64,000 nucleotides of DNA, taken from NCBI RefSeq assembly GCF_964340395.1, contig NC_135562.1:23320673-23384672 (forward strand), written 5' to 3'. The translations under genes and the position numbers were made by a program. Below are positions 1-12,284 of this stretch, piece by piece. The DNA comes from Glandiceps talaboti. Lineage: Eukaryota > Hemichordata > Enteropneusta > Spengelidae. Below the pieces are notes generated by a model. It saw only the letters and a program-made list of their open reading frames with translations. It was not told where the DNA came from and searched no databases. Positions within the stretch are counted from its first letter, which is position 1. The number at the start of each line of letters is the position of its first letter.

Positions 1-500
1 TCGCCGATTGCGCTCTTTCAACATAGATGCTACACTGCTTCTGCTTCTCTATCTTAGCATTATTGAACCTCTTTTAACTTATTGTAACATCTGTTACAGT
101 ATTTCCTTTTTGTTGTCAATCGATATAAACTTCTGAAAATTTTGTTCACTGCTGCTAAAATTGTGGGCCTGCCTACTCCTGCTCTCTCCGATCTTACTGA
201 TCGTGCAATACTGCGCAAGGCACATGTGATTGCTGTTGACAACAAACATCCACTTAATGCATATTATGATATTCTCCCATCTGGCCGAAGATACCACTGT
301 CTTAAATGCTCCAAAGTTCGTTACAGCAAGAGTTTTGTCCCGTCAGCCATCACATTGTTAAATCAATGCTAAGTTTTATTTGTGTACTAAGTGTATTTGT
401 ATTTGTATTTGTAGAGTTGTGTCGCCTCGACTTTTGTGAGTTGTATACTACATATCCTTGAGGACCAATAAATAAATAATAATTAATAAATAATAAAATA
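1..500 (+). mobile_element. 3' end of a non-LTR retrotransposon (L2/CR1-like), truncated by the window edge
   Basis: The reading frame at 142-372 ends in a segment (LPSGRRY, then RYSKSFVPSAITLLN) that resembles the extreme C-terminus of L2/CR1-type non-LTR retrotransposon ORF2 proteins, where a GRRY...SFVPSAI..LN tail follows the reverse transcriptase. It is followed by a short 3' UTR and an AATAAATAAT-rich tail (about 466-500), as in these elements. The upstream part (1-140) looks like the same ORF out of frame, so the copy is decayed. The family assignment is from memory of the tail motif only; the reverse transcriptase core lies outside the window, if it exists. Confidence 0.55.
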
Positions 501-509
501 TCAAAGCAA

Positions 510-636
510 TCAGTCCAGTGTTTTTGACTTTAAGTTGTTTACACATACACATACACACACACATCCACACTTTGCCATGCCTATAGCACTACTGAACCTT
601 ATTAGTTCAGTTGTGCTAAAAACTGATTAGCAACAA
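510..636 (+). repeat. Truncated copy of the CA-tailed repeat family seen at 21.8-23.1 kb
   Basis: A short CA-rich stretch (540-570) is followed by GCCTATAGCACTACTGAACC and TTCAGTTGTGCTAAAAA. The same end is found after the long (CA)n tract at 23040-23090. Only the 3' end is present here. Confidence 0.6.
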
Positions 637-664
637 AACATTTCCTTTTGAACCAAATATTGGC

Positions 665-1835
665 ATATACATGTAAGCTGAGTGTAATATCTGTGGATAC
701 CATCTTAAATACATGTACATGTAAGCTGAGTGTAATATCTGTGGATACCATCTTAAATACATGTACATGTAAGCTGAGTGTAATATCTGTGGATACCATC
801 TTAAGGTACACGGGGAAGAACCGCTGGCCGACCGCTGCCGATTGCAGGCCCTTAGATCTGTAACAATTACTAACATACATTGTTGACTTCACATGCCACT
901 CATATGGAAATTTGCCATTTAATTTTCATGAAACTTTGAATACAGACTTAAAAATACCTAGTGAATCGATGTATGAAAAAATAATTGCTTGGTAAAAGCG
1001 ATTTTCTTTATAAAAACGTCAAATTTGGTCAAGATTTTGGGAAAAAATCGGTGAAAATTTCGGTGAGCGTTTCCTGTAAATGTACTTGGCATACACCCTG
1101 AACTGTGACCTAGACACATTCAAAACTACATACTCTATCGATATAGGTGAATTTCCAATTAATTCTTAGTAAAAACTATGAAAATGGTCCATATTTTGAG
1201 TCCAAACGATGTCATTTTAAAGTCCCAGGCGAAATCACGTAAATCTGTAATGAGTGATCCGATTGAAAAGCGAGTACCAAACATCGATAGGTCAGAGTCT
1301 GAAGAATTACCATAGAACTACGTTATCATCCGGGTACTTCCCGCTAACACGCAAAGTTGGGTCAAAGGATTAGTCCGAACGTGAAAAAATCTTGCCGAAC
1401 GAAGCCGAATATGACGTTTTTAATAAATATTCATGAGATGTTACGGGTGGCGCCATGATAATGGAGTGGAATGCGGAAGTAGGTCTCTGCATAACGGATC
1501 GCCCGATAGTGCATTGGTTGTGACATTGCGGGAATTTTGAAACATTACTGCAGTAAATAAGATTTTTTTTGTCAGGAATGACAATTCTTGAGTATATTTT
1601 GGTAAAGGAGCAGGAACATTGGACTATCTGTTTCTCCTCTTTGACTGGCCGTGGTGGGACGTGAGCATAGACAATTTGACATATGCAAATAAAGTTCAAA
1701 GTCCAAAACACTTCGTGCTGTGTCGGATTACGTTGGAAATAGTCAAGGCGATTCTTCCCCGTGTACCTTAAATACATATTATACATGTAAGCTGAGTGTA
1801 ATATCTGTGGATACCATCTTAAATACATATACATG
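665..1835. repeat. 48-bp minisatellite, four copies, split by a transposon
   Basis: Units containing TAAGCTGAGTGTAATATCTG begin at 674, 722, 770 and, after the inserted element 805-1767, at 1788. Each unit holds GGATACCATCTTAAATACAT, and the TTAA inside it served as the target for the inserted element. Confidence 0.85.
805..1767. mobile_element. Non-autonomous DNA transposon with TTAA target duplication (piggyBac- or Kolobok-like)
   Basis: The terminal inverted repeats begin GGTACACGGGGAAGAA at both ends (805-820 and the complement of 1752-1767), and the next bases also agree (CCGC / TCGC). The element is flanked by TTAA at 801-804 and 1768-1771. It is 963 bp long and has no credible transposase frame. 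A TTAA duplication is typical of piggyBac and Kolobok elements. The termini do not start with the usual piggyBac CCC, so the superfamily is left open. Removing the element and one TTAA restores the minisatellite. Confidence 0.85.
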
Positions 1836-1919
1836 TATATGCTTTGACCAATATGTGCAATACCAATAACTCATGCCTGAAAAGATTACATTTCTAACAA
1901 TTCAAATTTTGCTGTTATA

Positions 1920-2280
1920 GCAATGTTGTGGGGTAATGCTGTGATGTTGTGGGGTAATGCTGCTATGTTGTGGGGTAATGCTGTGATGTTGTGGGGTAAT
2001 GCTGTGATGTTGTGGGGTAATGCTGCTATGTTGTGGGGTAATGCTGTGATGTTGTGGGGTAATGCTGTGATGTTGTGGGGTAATGCTGTGATGTTGTGGG
2101 GTAATGCTGCTATGTTGTGGGGTAATGCTGCAATGTGGGGTAATGCTGCAATGTTGTGGGGTAATGCTGCTATGTTGCAGGGTAATGCTGCAATGTTGTG
2201 GGGTAATGCTGCAATGTTGTGGGGTAATGCTGCAATGTTGTGGGGTAATGCTGCTATGTTTTGGGTAATGCTACTCACAA
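1920..2280. repeat. 21-bp minisatellite next to an HM13 exon
   Basis: About 17 copies of a unit like ATGTTGTGGGGTAATGCTGT. Because 21 is a multiple of three, the array stays open in several frames (MLWGNAV repeats on the plus strand). These frames are artefacts of the period. The array ends about 55 bp from the splice donor of the HM13 exon at 2337-2422, inside the following intron. Confidence 0.9.
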
Positions 2281-2336
2281 TGCTATTGTTGTTGTTGTTG
2301 TTTTGTAAACAAGGCATATAAATCTAATCTACTGAC

Positions 2337-2422
2337 CTTTTTCATAAGATACCAAACACCTACTACACCTGATAAACACAGACAAACCAAATCTTTGCGA
2401 TCAAACTCATAGTTCATCATAT
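2337..2422 (-). CDS. HM13: HM13 / signal peptide peptidase, coding exon 5 (last one in the window)
   Basis: Read on the minus strand, the acceptor TTTTTTTCAG is followed by 86 coding bases and the donor GTCAGT. Joined in phase to the exon at 12111-12199 (shared GAT codon), it encodes DMMNYEFDRKDLVCL, then a hydrophobic stretch ending GVVGVWYLMKK. This lines up with vertebrate HM13 around INYEF..KDLVCL and VGVWYLL. The hydrophobic part is one of the nine membrane helices of signal peptide peptidase, the intramembrane aspartyl protease of the ER that cleaves left-over signal peptides. The exon ends in phase 0. The catalytic YD and GxGD motifs lie in later exons to the left of base 1. Confidence 0.93.
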
Positions 2423-2495
2423 CTGAAAAAAAACATTACAATACAGAAAAATTGTGATAACAGAAACTTTTGTCATATATGATGGATAAATTATT

Positions 2496-2808
2496 ACATC
2501 CACTTCCCCTACCCTAATACTCCATTGCCTGCACTTCCCCCACCCTAATACTCTATTGCCTGCACTTCCCCTACCCTAATACTCCATTGCCTGCACTTCC
2601 CCTACCCTAATACTCCATTGCCTGCACTTCCCCTACCCTAATACTCTATTGCCTGCATTTCCTCTACCCTAATACTCCATTGCCTGCACTTCCCCTACCC
2701 TAATACTCCATTGCCTGCACTTCCCCTACCCTAATACTCCATTGCCTGCACTTCCCCTACCATAATACTCCATTGCCTGCACTTCCCCTACCATAATACT
2801 CCATTGCC
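2496..2808. repeat. 30-bp minisatellite
   Basis: About ten copies of a unit containing CCCTAATACTCCATTGCCTG with small variants (CCAT for CCCT, CTCTATT for CTCCATT). It abuts the next, unrelated array directly at about 2808. Confidence 0.9.
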
Positions 2809-5800
2809 AAATTATTTTAGTATATAGTACATTACAGCTTATTCTAGTATATAGTACATTACAGTTCATTTTAGTATATAGTACATTACAAATTACTTTA
2901 GTATATAGTACATTACAGCTTATTTTAGTATATAGTACATTACAGCTTATTTTAGTATATAGTACATTACAGCTTATTTTAGTATATAGTACATTACAGA
3001 TTATTTTAGTATATAGTACATTACAGATTATTCTAGTATATAGTACATTACAGCTTATTTTAGTATATAGTACATTACAAATTATTTTAGTATATAGTAC
3101 ATTACAGATTATTTTAATATATAGTACATTACAGTTTATTCTAGTATATAGTACATTAGTTTATTTTAGTATATAGTACATTACAGATTATTTTAGTATA
3201 TAGTACATTACAAATTATTTTAGTATATAGTACATTACAGCTTATTTTAGTATATAGTACATTACAGTTTATTTTAGTATATAGTACATTACAGCTTATT
3301 TTAGTATATAGCACATTACAGATTATTTTAGTATATAGTACATTACAAATTATTTTAGTATATAGCACATTACAAATTATTTTAGTATATAGTACATTTC
3401 AGATTATTTTAGTATATAGTACATTACAGTTTATTTTAGTATATAGTACATTACAGCTTATTTTAGTATATAGTACATTACAGATTATTCTAGTATATAG
3501 TACATTAGATTATTTTAGTATATAGTACATTTCAGATTATTATAGAATATAGTGCATTACAGCTTATTCTAGTATATAGTACATTACAGTTTATTTTAGT
3601 ATATAGTACATTAGTTTATTTTAGTATATAGTACATTACAGCTTATTTTAGTATATAGTACATTACAGATTATTTTAGTATATAGTACATTACAGCTTAT
3701 TCTAGTATATAGTACATTACAGATTATTTTAGTATATAGTACATTACAGATTATTTTAGAATATAGTACATTAGTTTATTTTAGTATATAATACATTACA
3801 GATTATTTTAGTATATAGTACATTACAGATTATTTTAGTATATAATACATTACAGATTATTCTAGTATATAGTACATTACAGATTATTTTACTATATAGT
3901 ACATTAGTTTATTTTAGTATATAATACATTACAGATTATTTTAGTATATAGTACATTACAGCTTATTCTAGTATATAGTACATTACAGATTATTCTAGTA
4001 TATAGTACATTACAGATTATTCTAGTATATAGTACATTAGTTTATTTTAGTATATAGTACATTACAGATTATTTTAGTATATAATACATTACAGATTATT
4101 CTAGTATATAGTACATTACAGATTATTTTACTATATAGTACATTAGTTTATTTTAGTATATAATACATTACAGATTATTTTAGTATATAGTACATTACAG
4201 CTTATTCTAGTATATAGTACATTACAGATTATTCTAGTATATAGTACATTACAGATTATTCTAGTATATAGTACATTAGTTTATTTTAGTATATAGTACA
4301 TTACAGATTATTCTAGTATATAGTACATTACAGATTATTCTAGTATATAGTACATTAGTTTATTTTAGTATATAGTACATTACAAATTATTCTAGTATAT
4401 AGTACATTACAGATTATTCTAGTATATAGTACATTAGTTTATTTTAGTATATAGTACATTACAGATTATTTTAGTATATAGTACATTACAGCTTATTTTA
4501 GTATATAGTACATTACAGCTTATTTTAGTATATAGTACATTACAGCTTATTCTAGTATATAGTACATTACAGTTTATTTTAGTATATAGTACATTACAAA
4601 TTACTTTAGTATATAGTACATTACAGATTATTTTAGTATATAGTACATTACAGATTATTTTACTATATAGTACATTAGTTTATTTTAGTATATAGTACAT
4701 TACAGCTTATTTTAGTATATAGTACATTACAGCTTATTCTAGTATATAGTACATTACAGCTTATTTTAGTATATAGTACATTAGTTTATTTTAGTATATA
4801 GTACATTACAGCTTATTTTAGTATATAATACATTAGTTTATTTTAGTATATAGTACATTACAGCTTATTTTAGTATATAGTACATTACAGCTTATTCTAG
4901 TATATAGTACATTACAGCTTATTTTAGTATATAGTACATTAGTTTATTTTAGTATATAGTACATTACAGATTATTCTAGTATATAGTACATTACAGCTTA
5001 TTTTAGTATATAATACATTACAGATTATTTTAGTATATAGTACATTACAGATTATTTTAGTATATAATACATTACAGATTATTTTAGTGTATAGTACATT
5101 ACAGATTATTTTAGTATATAATACATTAGTTTATTTTAGTATATAGTACATTACAGATTATTTTAGTATATTGTACATTACAGATTATTTTAGTATATAG
5201 TACATTAGTTTATTTTAGTATATAGTACATTACAGCTTATTCTAGTATATAGTACATTACAGATTATTTTAGTATATAATACATTAGTTTATTTTAGTAT
5301 ATAGTACATTACAGATTATTTTAGTATATAGTACATTACAGCTTATTTTAGTATATAGTACATTACAGATTATTCTAGTATGTAGTACATTACAGATTAT
5401 TTTAGTATATAATACATTAGTTTATTTTAGTATATAGTACATTACAGATTATTTTAGTATATAATACATTAGTTTATTTTAGTATATAGTACATTACAGA
5501 TTATTTTAGTATATTGTACATTACAGATTATTTTAGTATATAGTACATTAGTTTATTTTAGTATATAGTACATTACAGCTTATTTTAGTATATAGTACAT
5601 TACAGCTTATTTTAGTATATAGTACATTACAGATTATTTTAGTATATAGTACATTACAGCTTATTTTAGTATATAGTACATTACAGCTTATTCTAGTATA
5701 TAATACATTAGTTTATTTTAGTATATAGTACATTAGTTTATTTTAGTATATAGTACATTACAGACTATTTTAGTATATAGTACATTACAGCTTATTTTAG

Positions 5801-7764
5801 TATATAGTACATTACAGACTATTTTAGTATATAGTACATTACAGCTTATTCTAGTATATAATACATTAGTTTATTTTAGTATATAGTACATTACAGCTTA
5901 TTTTTATTAGTATATAGTACATTACAGATTATTTTAGTATATAATACATTAGTTTATTTTAGTATATAGTACATTACAGATTATTTTAGTATATAGTACA
6001 TTACAGACTATTTTAGTATATAGTACATTACAGCTTATTCTAGTATATAATACATTAGTTTATTTTAGTATATAGTACATTACAGCTTATTTTTATTAGT
6101 ATATAGTACATTACAGATTATTTTAGTATATAGTACATTACAGATTATTTTAGTATATAGTACATTACAGCTTATTTTAGTATATAGTACATTACAGATT
6201 ATTTTAGTATATAGTACATTACAGTTTATTTTAGTATATAGTACATTACAGATTATTTTAGTATATAGTACATTTCAGCTTATTCTAGTATATAGTACAT
6301 TACAGATTATTTTAGAATATAGTACATTACAGTTTATTTTAGTATATAGTACATTACAGTTTATTTTAGTATATAGTACATTTCAGCTTATTCTAGTATA
6401 TAGTACATTAGTTTAGTTTAGTATATAGTACATTACAGATTATTTTAGTATGTAGTACATTACAGATTATTTTAGTATATAGTACATTACAAATTATTTT
6501 AGTATATAGTACATTACAGATTATTTTAGTATATAGTACATTACAGTTTATTTTAGTATGTAGTACATTACAGATTATTTTAGTATATAGTACATTACAG
6601 TTTATTTTAGTATGTAGTACATTACAGATTATTTTAGTATATAGTACATTACAGTTTATTTTAGTATGTAGTACATTACAGATTATTTTAGTATATAGTA
6701 CATTACAAATTATTTTAGTATATAGTACATTACAGATTATTTTAGTATATAGTACATTACAAATTATTTTAGTATATAGTACATTACAGATTATTTTAGT
6801 ATATAGTACATTACAAAGTATTCTAGTATATAGTACATTACAGATTATTTTAGTATATAGTACATTACAAATTATTTTAGTATATAGTACATTACAGATT
6901 ATTTTAGTATATAATACATTACAGATTATTTTAGTATATAGTACATTACAGCTTATTTTAGTATATAGTACATTTCAGCTTATTCTAGTATATAGTACAT
7001 TACAGATTATTTTAGAATATAGTACATTACAGTTTATTTTAGTATATAGTACATTACAAATTATTTTAGTATATAGTACATTACAGCTTATTCTAGTATA
7101 TAGTACATTACAAATTATTTTAGTATATAGTACATTACAGCTTATTCTAGTATATAGTACATTACAGATTATTTTAGTATATAGTACATTACAGTTTCTT
7201 TTAGTATATAGTACATTACAGTTTATTTTAGTATATAGTACATTACAGTTTATTTTAGTATATAGTACATTACAGCTTATTCTAGTATATAGTACATTAG
7301 TTTATTTTAGTATATAGTACATTACAGATTATTTTAGAATATAGTACATTACAAATTATTTTAGTATATAGTACATTACAGCTTATTTTAGTATATAGTA
7401 CATTACAAATTATTTTAGTATATAGTACATTACAGCTTATTTTAGTATATAGTACATTACAAATTATTTTAGTATATAGTACATTACAGCTTATTCTAGT
7501 ATATAGTACATTACAGTTTATTTTAGTATATAGTACATTACAGCTTATTTTAGTATATAGTACATTACAGTTTATTCTAGTATATAGTACATTACAGCTT
7601 ATTTTAGTATATAGTACATTACAGTTTATTTTAGTATATAGTACATTACAGCTTATTTTAGTATATAGTACATTACAGCTTATTTTAGTATATAGTACAT
7701 TACAGCTTATTTTAGTATATAGTACATTACAAATTATTTCAGTATATAGTACATTACAGATTAT
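2809..7764. repeat. Very long 27-bp AT-rich minisatellite (about 5 kb)
   Basis: About 180 copies of TTATTTTAGTATATAGTACA plus a short variable tail (TTACAGC, TTACAGA, TTACAAA). Shortened units of about 22-24 bp (TACATTAGTTTATT) recur through the middle part. Blocks of several units reappear in the same order (for example around 3780-4140 and 4020-4270), the sign of repeated multi-unit duplications. It lies inside the HM13 intron between exons 5 and 4. Confidence 0.95.
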
Positions 7765-8425
7765 TTTTATAGACTGTCGACAGTCGTGCGTGCCTTTTTA
7801 CTACGTTTTATCTAAAACTAAAGTTGTTGCCTTGCTCCGATCCGGAGCAATACCGCATACTGATCAGCGGGTGCCGGAGGCACGAGTGACTGTCATCGCT
7901 CGCTGTATCTCCCTTTCGATTACTTATTCATGATGTGACATCATGGAATTGAGCTTTACTCTATTGTATGATTTGCATACAGTTCACTCAACATTCAACA
8001 CATATACACGTACACTTCAGTACAAATTTGACCCCGTAATTGTATATTGATGGTCATAATCAAGTAATTTACCTTTCCTATCTTTCTTTGTTAAAGCATT
8101 AAAACATGCATTTTTTTTTTACATTTGTAAATGACATCGTTGAACGACCTTGATGTCCAACACGGCAATTTCATTGACAATGTCATGTTCATACGCTCAC
8201 TAGTCTATGGTGCCGTGTACATGTACAGTCTACTAGTCATTAAGCAGCAGCAGAAAACATTGCACAATGTACACTGACAAAACAATAGACACATTTATAC
8301 ATTGTGTGCTGGTGTCCAGCATCATTCACACAGTGTGTGTTTTGATAAGTTTGAGAAACTCCTCCAAACCCCCCCTTCCCCTGCCCCCTTATAGCAAGTA
8401 TCCACATGACAGTAATGCTAACAAT
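7765..8425. other. Non-repetitive spacer between two giant arrays
   Basis: Unique sequence with a small palindrome (GCTCCGATCCGGAGC near 7835) and GC-rich start, then AT-rich sequence. I see no exon or complete transposon. The start (AGACTGTCGACAG) might be a transposon end, but I found no partner. Confidence 0.4.
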
Positions 8426-11400
8426 CATCAATGCTATAACAAGCATCCAGACACAACACAACAACAATGATATAACAAGTATCCAGACACAACACAACAA
8501 CAATGATATAACAAGTATCCAGACACAACACAACAACAATGCTATAACAATTATCCAGACACAACAACAATGATATAACAAGTATCCAGACACAACACAA
8601 CAACAATGATATAACAAGTATCCAGACACAACACAACAACAATGCTATAACAAGTATCCAGACACAACAACAATGCTATAACAAGTATCCAGACACAACA
8701 CAACAACAATGCTATAACAAGTATCCAGACACAACAACAATGATATAACAAGTATCCAGACACAACAACAATGCTATAACAAGTATCCAGACACAACACA
8801 ACAACAATGATATAACAAGTATCCAGACACAACAACAATGATATAACAAGTATCCAGACACAACACAACAATGCTATAACAAGTATCCAGACACAACACA
8901 ACAACAATGATATAACAAGTATCCAGACACAACACAACAACAATGATATAACAAGTATCCAGACACAACAACAATGCTATAACAAGTATCCAGACACAAC
9001 AACAATGCTATAACAAGTATCCAGACACAACACAACAACAATGATATAACAAGTATCCAGACACAACACAACAACAATGCTATAACAAGTATCCAGACAC
9101 AACAACAATGATATAACAAGTATCCAGACACAACACAACAATGCTATAACAAGTATCCAGACACAACAACAATGATATAACAAGTATCCAGACACAACAA
9201 CAATGCTATAACAAGTATCCAGACACAACACAACAACAATGCTATAACAAGTATCCAGACACAACAACAAAGCTATAACAAGTATCCAGACACAACAACA
9301 ATGCTATAACAAGTATCCAGACACAACACAACAACAATGCTATAACAATTATCCAGACACAACAACAATGCTATAACAAGTATCCAGACACAACAACAAT
9401 GATATAACAAGTATCCAGACACAACACAACAACAATGCTATAACAATTATCCAGACACAACACAACAACAATGATATAACAAGTATCCAGACACAACACA
9501 ACAACAATGATATAACAAGTATCCAGACACAACAACAATGATATAACAAGTATCCAGACACAACACAACAACAATGCTATAACAAGTATCCAGACACAAC
9601 ACAACAACAATGATATAACAAGTATCCAGACACAACAACAATGATATAACAAGTATCCAGACACAACAACAATGATATAACAAGTATCCAGACACAACAA
9701 CAATGCTATAACAAGTATCCAGACACAACAACAATGCTATAACAAGTATCCAGACACAACACAACAACAATGCTATAACAAGTATCCAGACACAACAACA
9801 ATGCTATAACAAGTATCCAGACACAACAACAATGATATAACAAGTATCCAGACACAACACAACAACAATGATATAACAAGTATCCAGACACAACACAACA
9901 ACAATGCTATAACAAGTATCCAGACACAACACAACAACAATGCTATAACAAGTATCCAGACACAACAACAATGCTATAACAAGTATCCAGACACAACACA
10001 ACAACAATGATATAACAAGTATCCAGACACAACAACAATGCTATAACAAGTATCCAGACACAACAACAAAGCTATAACAAGTATCCAGCCACAACACAAC
10101 AACAATGATATAACAAGTATCCAGACACAACACAACAACAATGATATAACAAGTATCCAGACACAACAACAATGCTATAACAAGTATCCAGACACAACAC
10201 AACAACAATGATATAACAAGTATCCAGACACAACACAACAACAATGATATAACAAGTATCCAGACACAACAACAATGCTATAACAAGTATCCAGACACAA
10301 CACAACAACAATGCTATAACAAGTATCCAGACACAACAACAAAGCTATAACAAGTATCCAGACACAACACAACAACAATGATATAACAAGTATCCAGACA
10401 CAACACAACAACAATTCTATAACAAGTATCCAGACACAACAACAATGATATAACAAGTATCCAGACACAACACAACAACAATGCTATAACAAGTATCCAG
10501 ACACAACAACAATGCTATAACAAGTATCCAGACACAACAACAATGATATAACAAGTATCCAGACACAACAACAATGATATAACAAGTATCCAGACACAAC
10601 ACAACAACAATGCTATAACAAGTATCCAAACACAACACAACAACAATGCTATAACAAGTATCCAGACACAACACAACAACAATGCTATAACAAGTATCCA
10701 GACACAACACAACAACAATGCTATAACAAGTATCCAGACACAACACAACAACAATGATATAACAAGTATCCAGACACAACACAACAACAATGCTATAACA
10801 AGTATCCAGACACAACAACAACGCTATAACAAGTATCCAGACACAACACAACAACAATGCTATAACAAGTATCCAGACACAACACAACAACAATGATATA
10901 ACAAGTATCCAGACACAACACAACAACAATGCTATAACAAGTATCCAGACACAACAACAATGATATAACAAGTATCCAGACACAACACAACAACAATGCT
11001 ATAACAAGTATCCAGACACAACACAACAACAATGCTATAACAAGTATCCAGACACAACAACAACGCTATAACAAGTATCCAGACACAACAACAATGCTAT
11101 AACAAGTATCCAGACACAACACAACAATGCTATAACAAGTATCCAGACACAACAACAATGATATAACAAGTATCCAGACACAACAACAATGATATAACAA
11201 GTATCCAGACACAACAACAATGATATAACAAGTATCCAGACACAACACAACAACAATGATATAACAAGTATCCAGACACAACAACAATGCTATAACAAGT
11301 ATCCAGACACAACAACAATGCTATAACAAGTATCCAGACACAACAACAATGATATAACAAGTATCCAGACACAACAACAATGCTATAACAAGTATCCAGA

Positions 11401-12096
11401 CACAACAACAATGATATAACAAGTATCCAGACACAACAACAATGATATAACAAGTATCCAGACACAACAACAATGATATAACAAGTATCCAGACACAACA
11501 CAACAACAATGCTATAACAAGTATCCAGACACAACACAACAACAATGCTATAACAAGTATCCAGACACAACAACAATGCTATAACAAGTATCCAGACACA
11601 ACACAACAACAATGATATAACAAGTATCCAGACACAACAACAATGCTATAACAAGTATCCAGACACAACAACAATGATATAACAAGTATCCAGACACAAC
11701 ACAACAATGCTATAACAAGTATCCAGACACAACAACAATGATATAACAAGTATCCAGACACAACAACAATGATATAACAAGTATCCAGACACAACAACAA
11801 TGATATAACAAGTATCCAGACACAACAATAATGCTATAACAAGTATCCAGACACAACAACAATGATATAACAAGTATCCAGACACAACAATAATGCTATA
11901 ACAAGTATCCAGACACAACAACAATGATATAACAAGTATCCAGACACAACAACAATGATATAACAAGTATCCAGACACAACAACAATGATATAACAAGTA
12001 TCCAGACACAACAACAATGATATAACAAGTATCCAGACACAACAACAATGATATAACAAGTATCCAGACACAACACAACAACAAAGCTATAACAAG
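8426..12096. repeat. 31/36-bp minisatellite (about 3.7 kb)
   Basis: Over 100 copies of a unit with ATAACAAGTATCCAGACACA. Two length forms alternate irregularly: a 31-bp form and a 36-bp form with one extra CACAA. A second variable site gives AATGATAT or AATGCTAT. The array ends 14 bp from the HM13 exon 4 donor. The many minus-strand frames (CLDTCYSIVVV) come from the repeat and are not genes. Confidence 0.95.
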
Positions 12097-12110
12097 AATG
12101 TTTCATATAC

Positions 12111-12199
12111 CTTCCTTGTCATCTTCTTTACCCTTGGTGATTATAATATGATAGGGAACATTAGGGAAGGCTGCAGGTATAATCTTTCTGATGGCAGGG
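12111..12199 (-). CDS. HM13: HM13 / signal peptide peptidase, coding exon 4
   Basis: On the minus strand, the acceptor TTTTTGTCAATACAG precedes 89 coding bases and the donor GTATATG follows. The first base completes a Ser codon with the exon at 16738-16820. The last base starts the Asp codon completed by the exon at 2337-2422. It encodes PAIRKIIPAAFPNVPYHIII, then TKGKEDDKE. This aligns with the vertebrate SPP loop PFMNKFFPASFPN..Y, followed by a charged stretch. The donor lies only 14 bp from the 31/36-bp array, so array expansion comes very close to the splice signal. Confidence 0.93.
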
Positions 12200-12284
12200 C
12201 TGTATTGACAAAAATGATGACAAACAAATCATTAAATACACTTTTGAAATGATTGTCTATACTTGCCATACAAATTGGTGTAGA

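Noticed and set aside
1886-2321. MLWGNAV / LPHNIAA frames on both strands
   Set aside because: 21-bp minisatellite; open in both directions by periodicity, located just inside an HM13 intron.
8240-12106. Dozens of minus-strand frames encoding CLDTCYSIVVV / WILVIALLLCC repeats that look like membrane proteins
   Set aside because: They are translations of the 31/36-bp minisatellite in several frames, without a consistent start, and the region is intron between HM13 exons 5 and 4.
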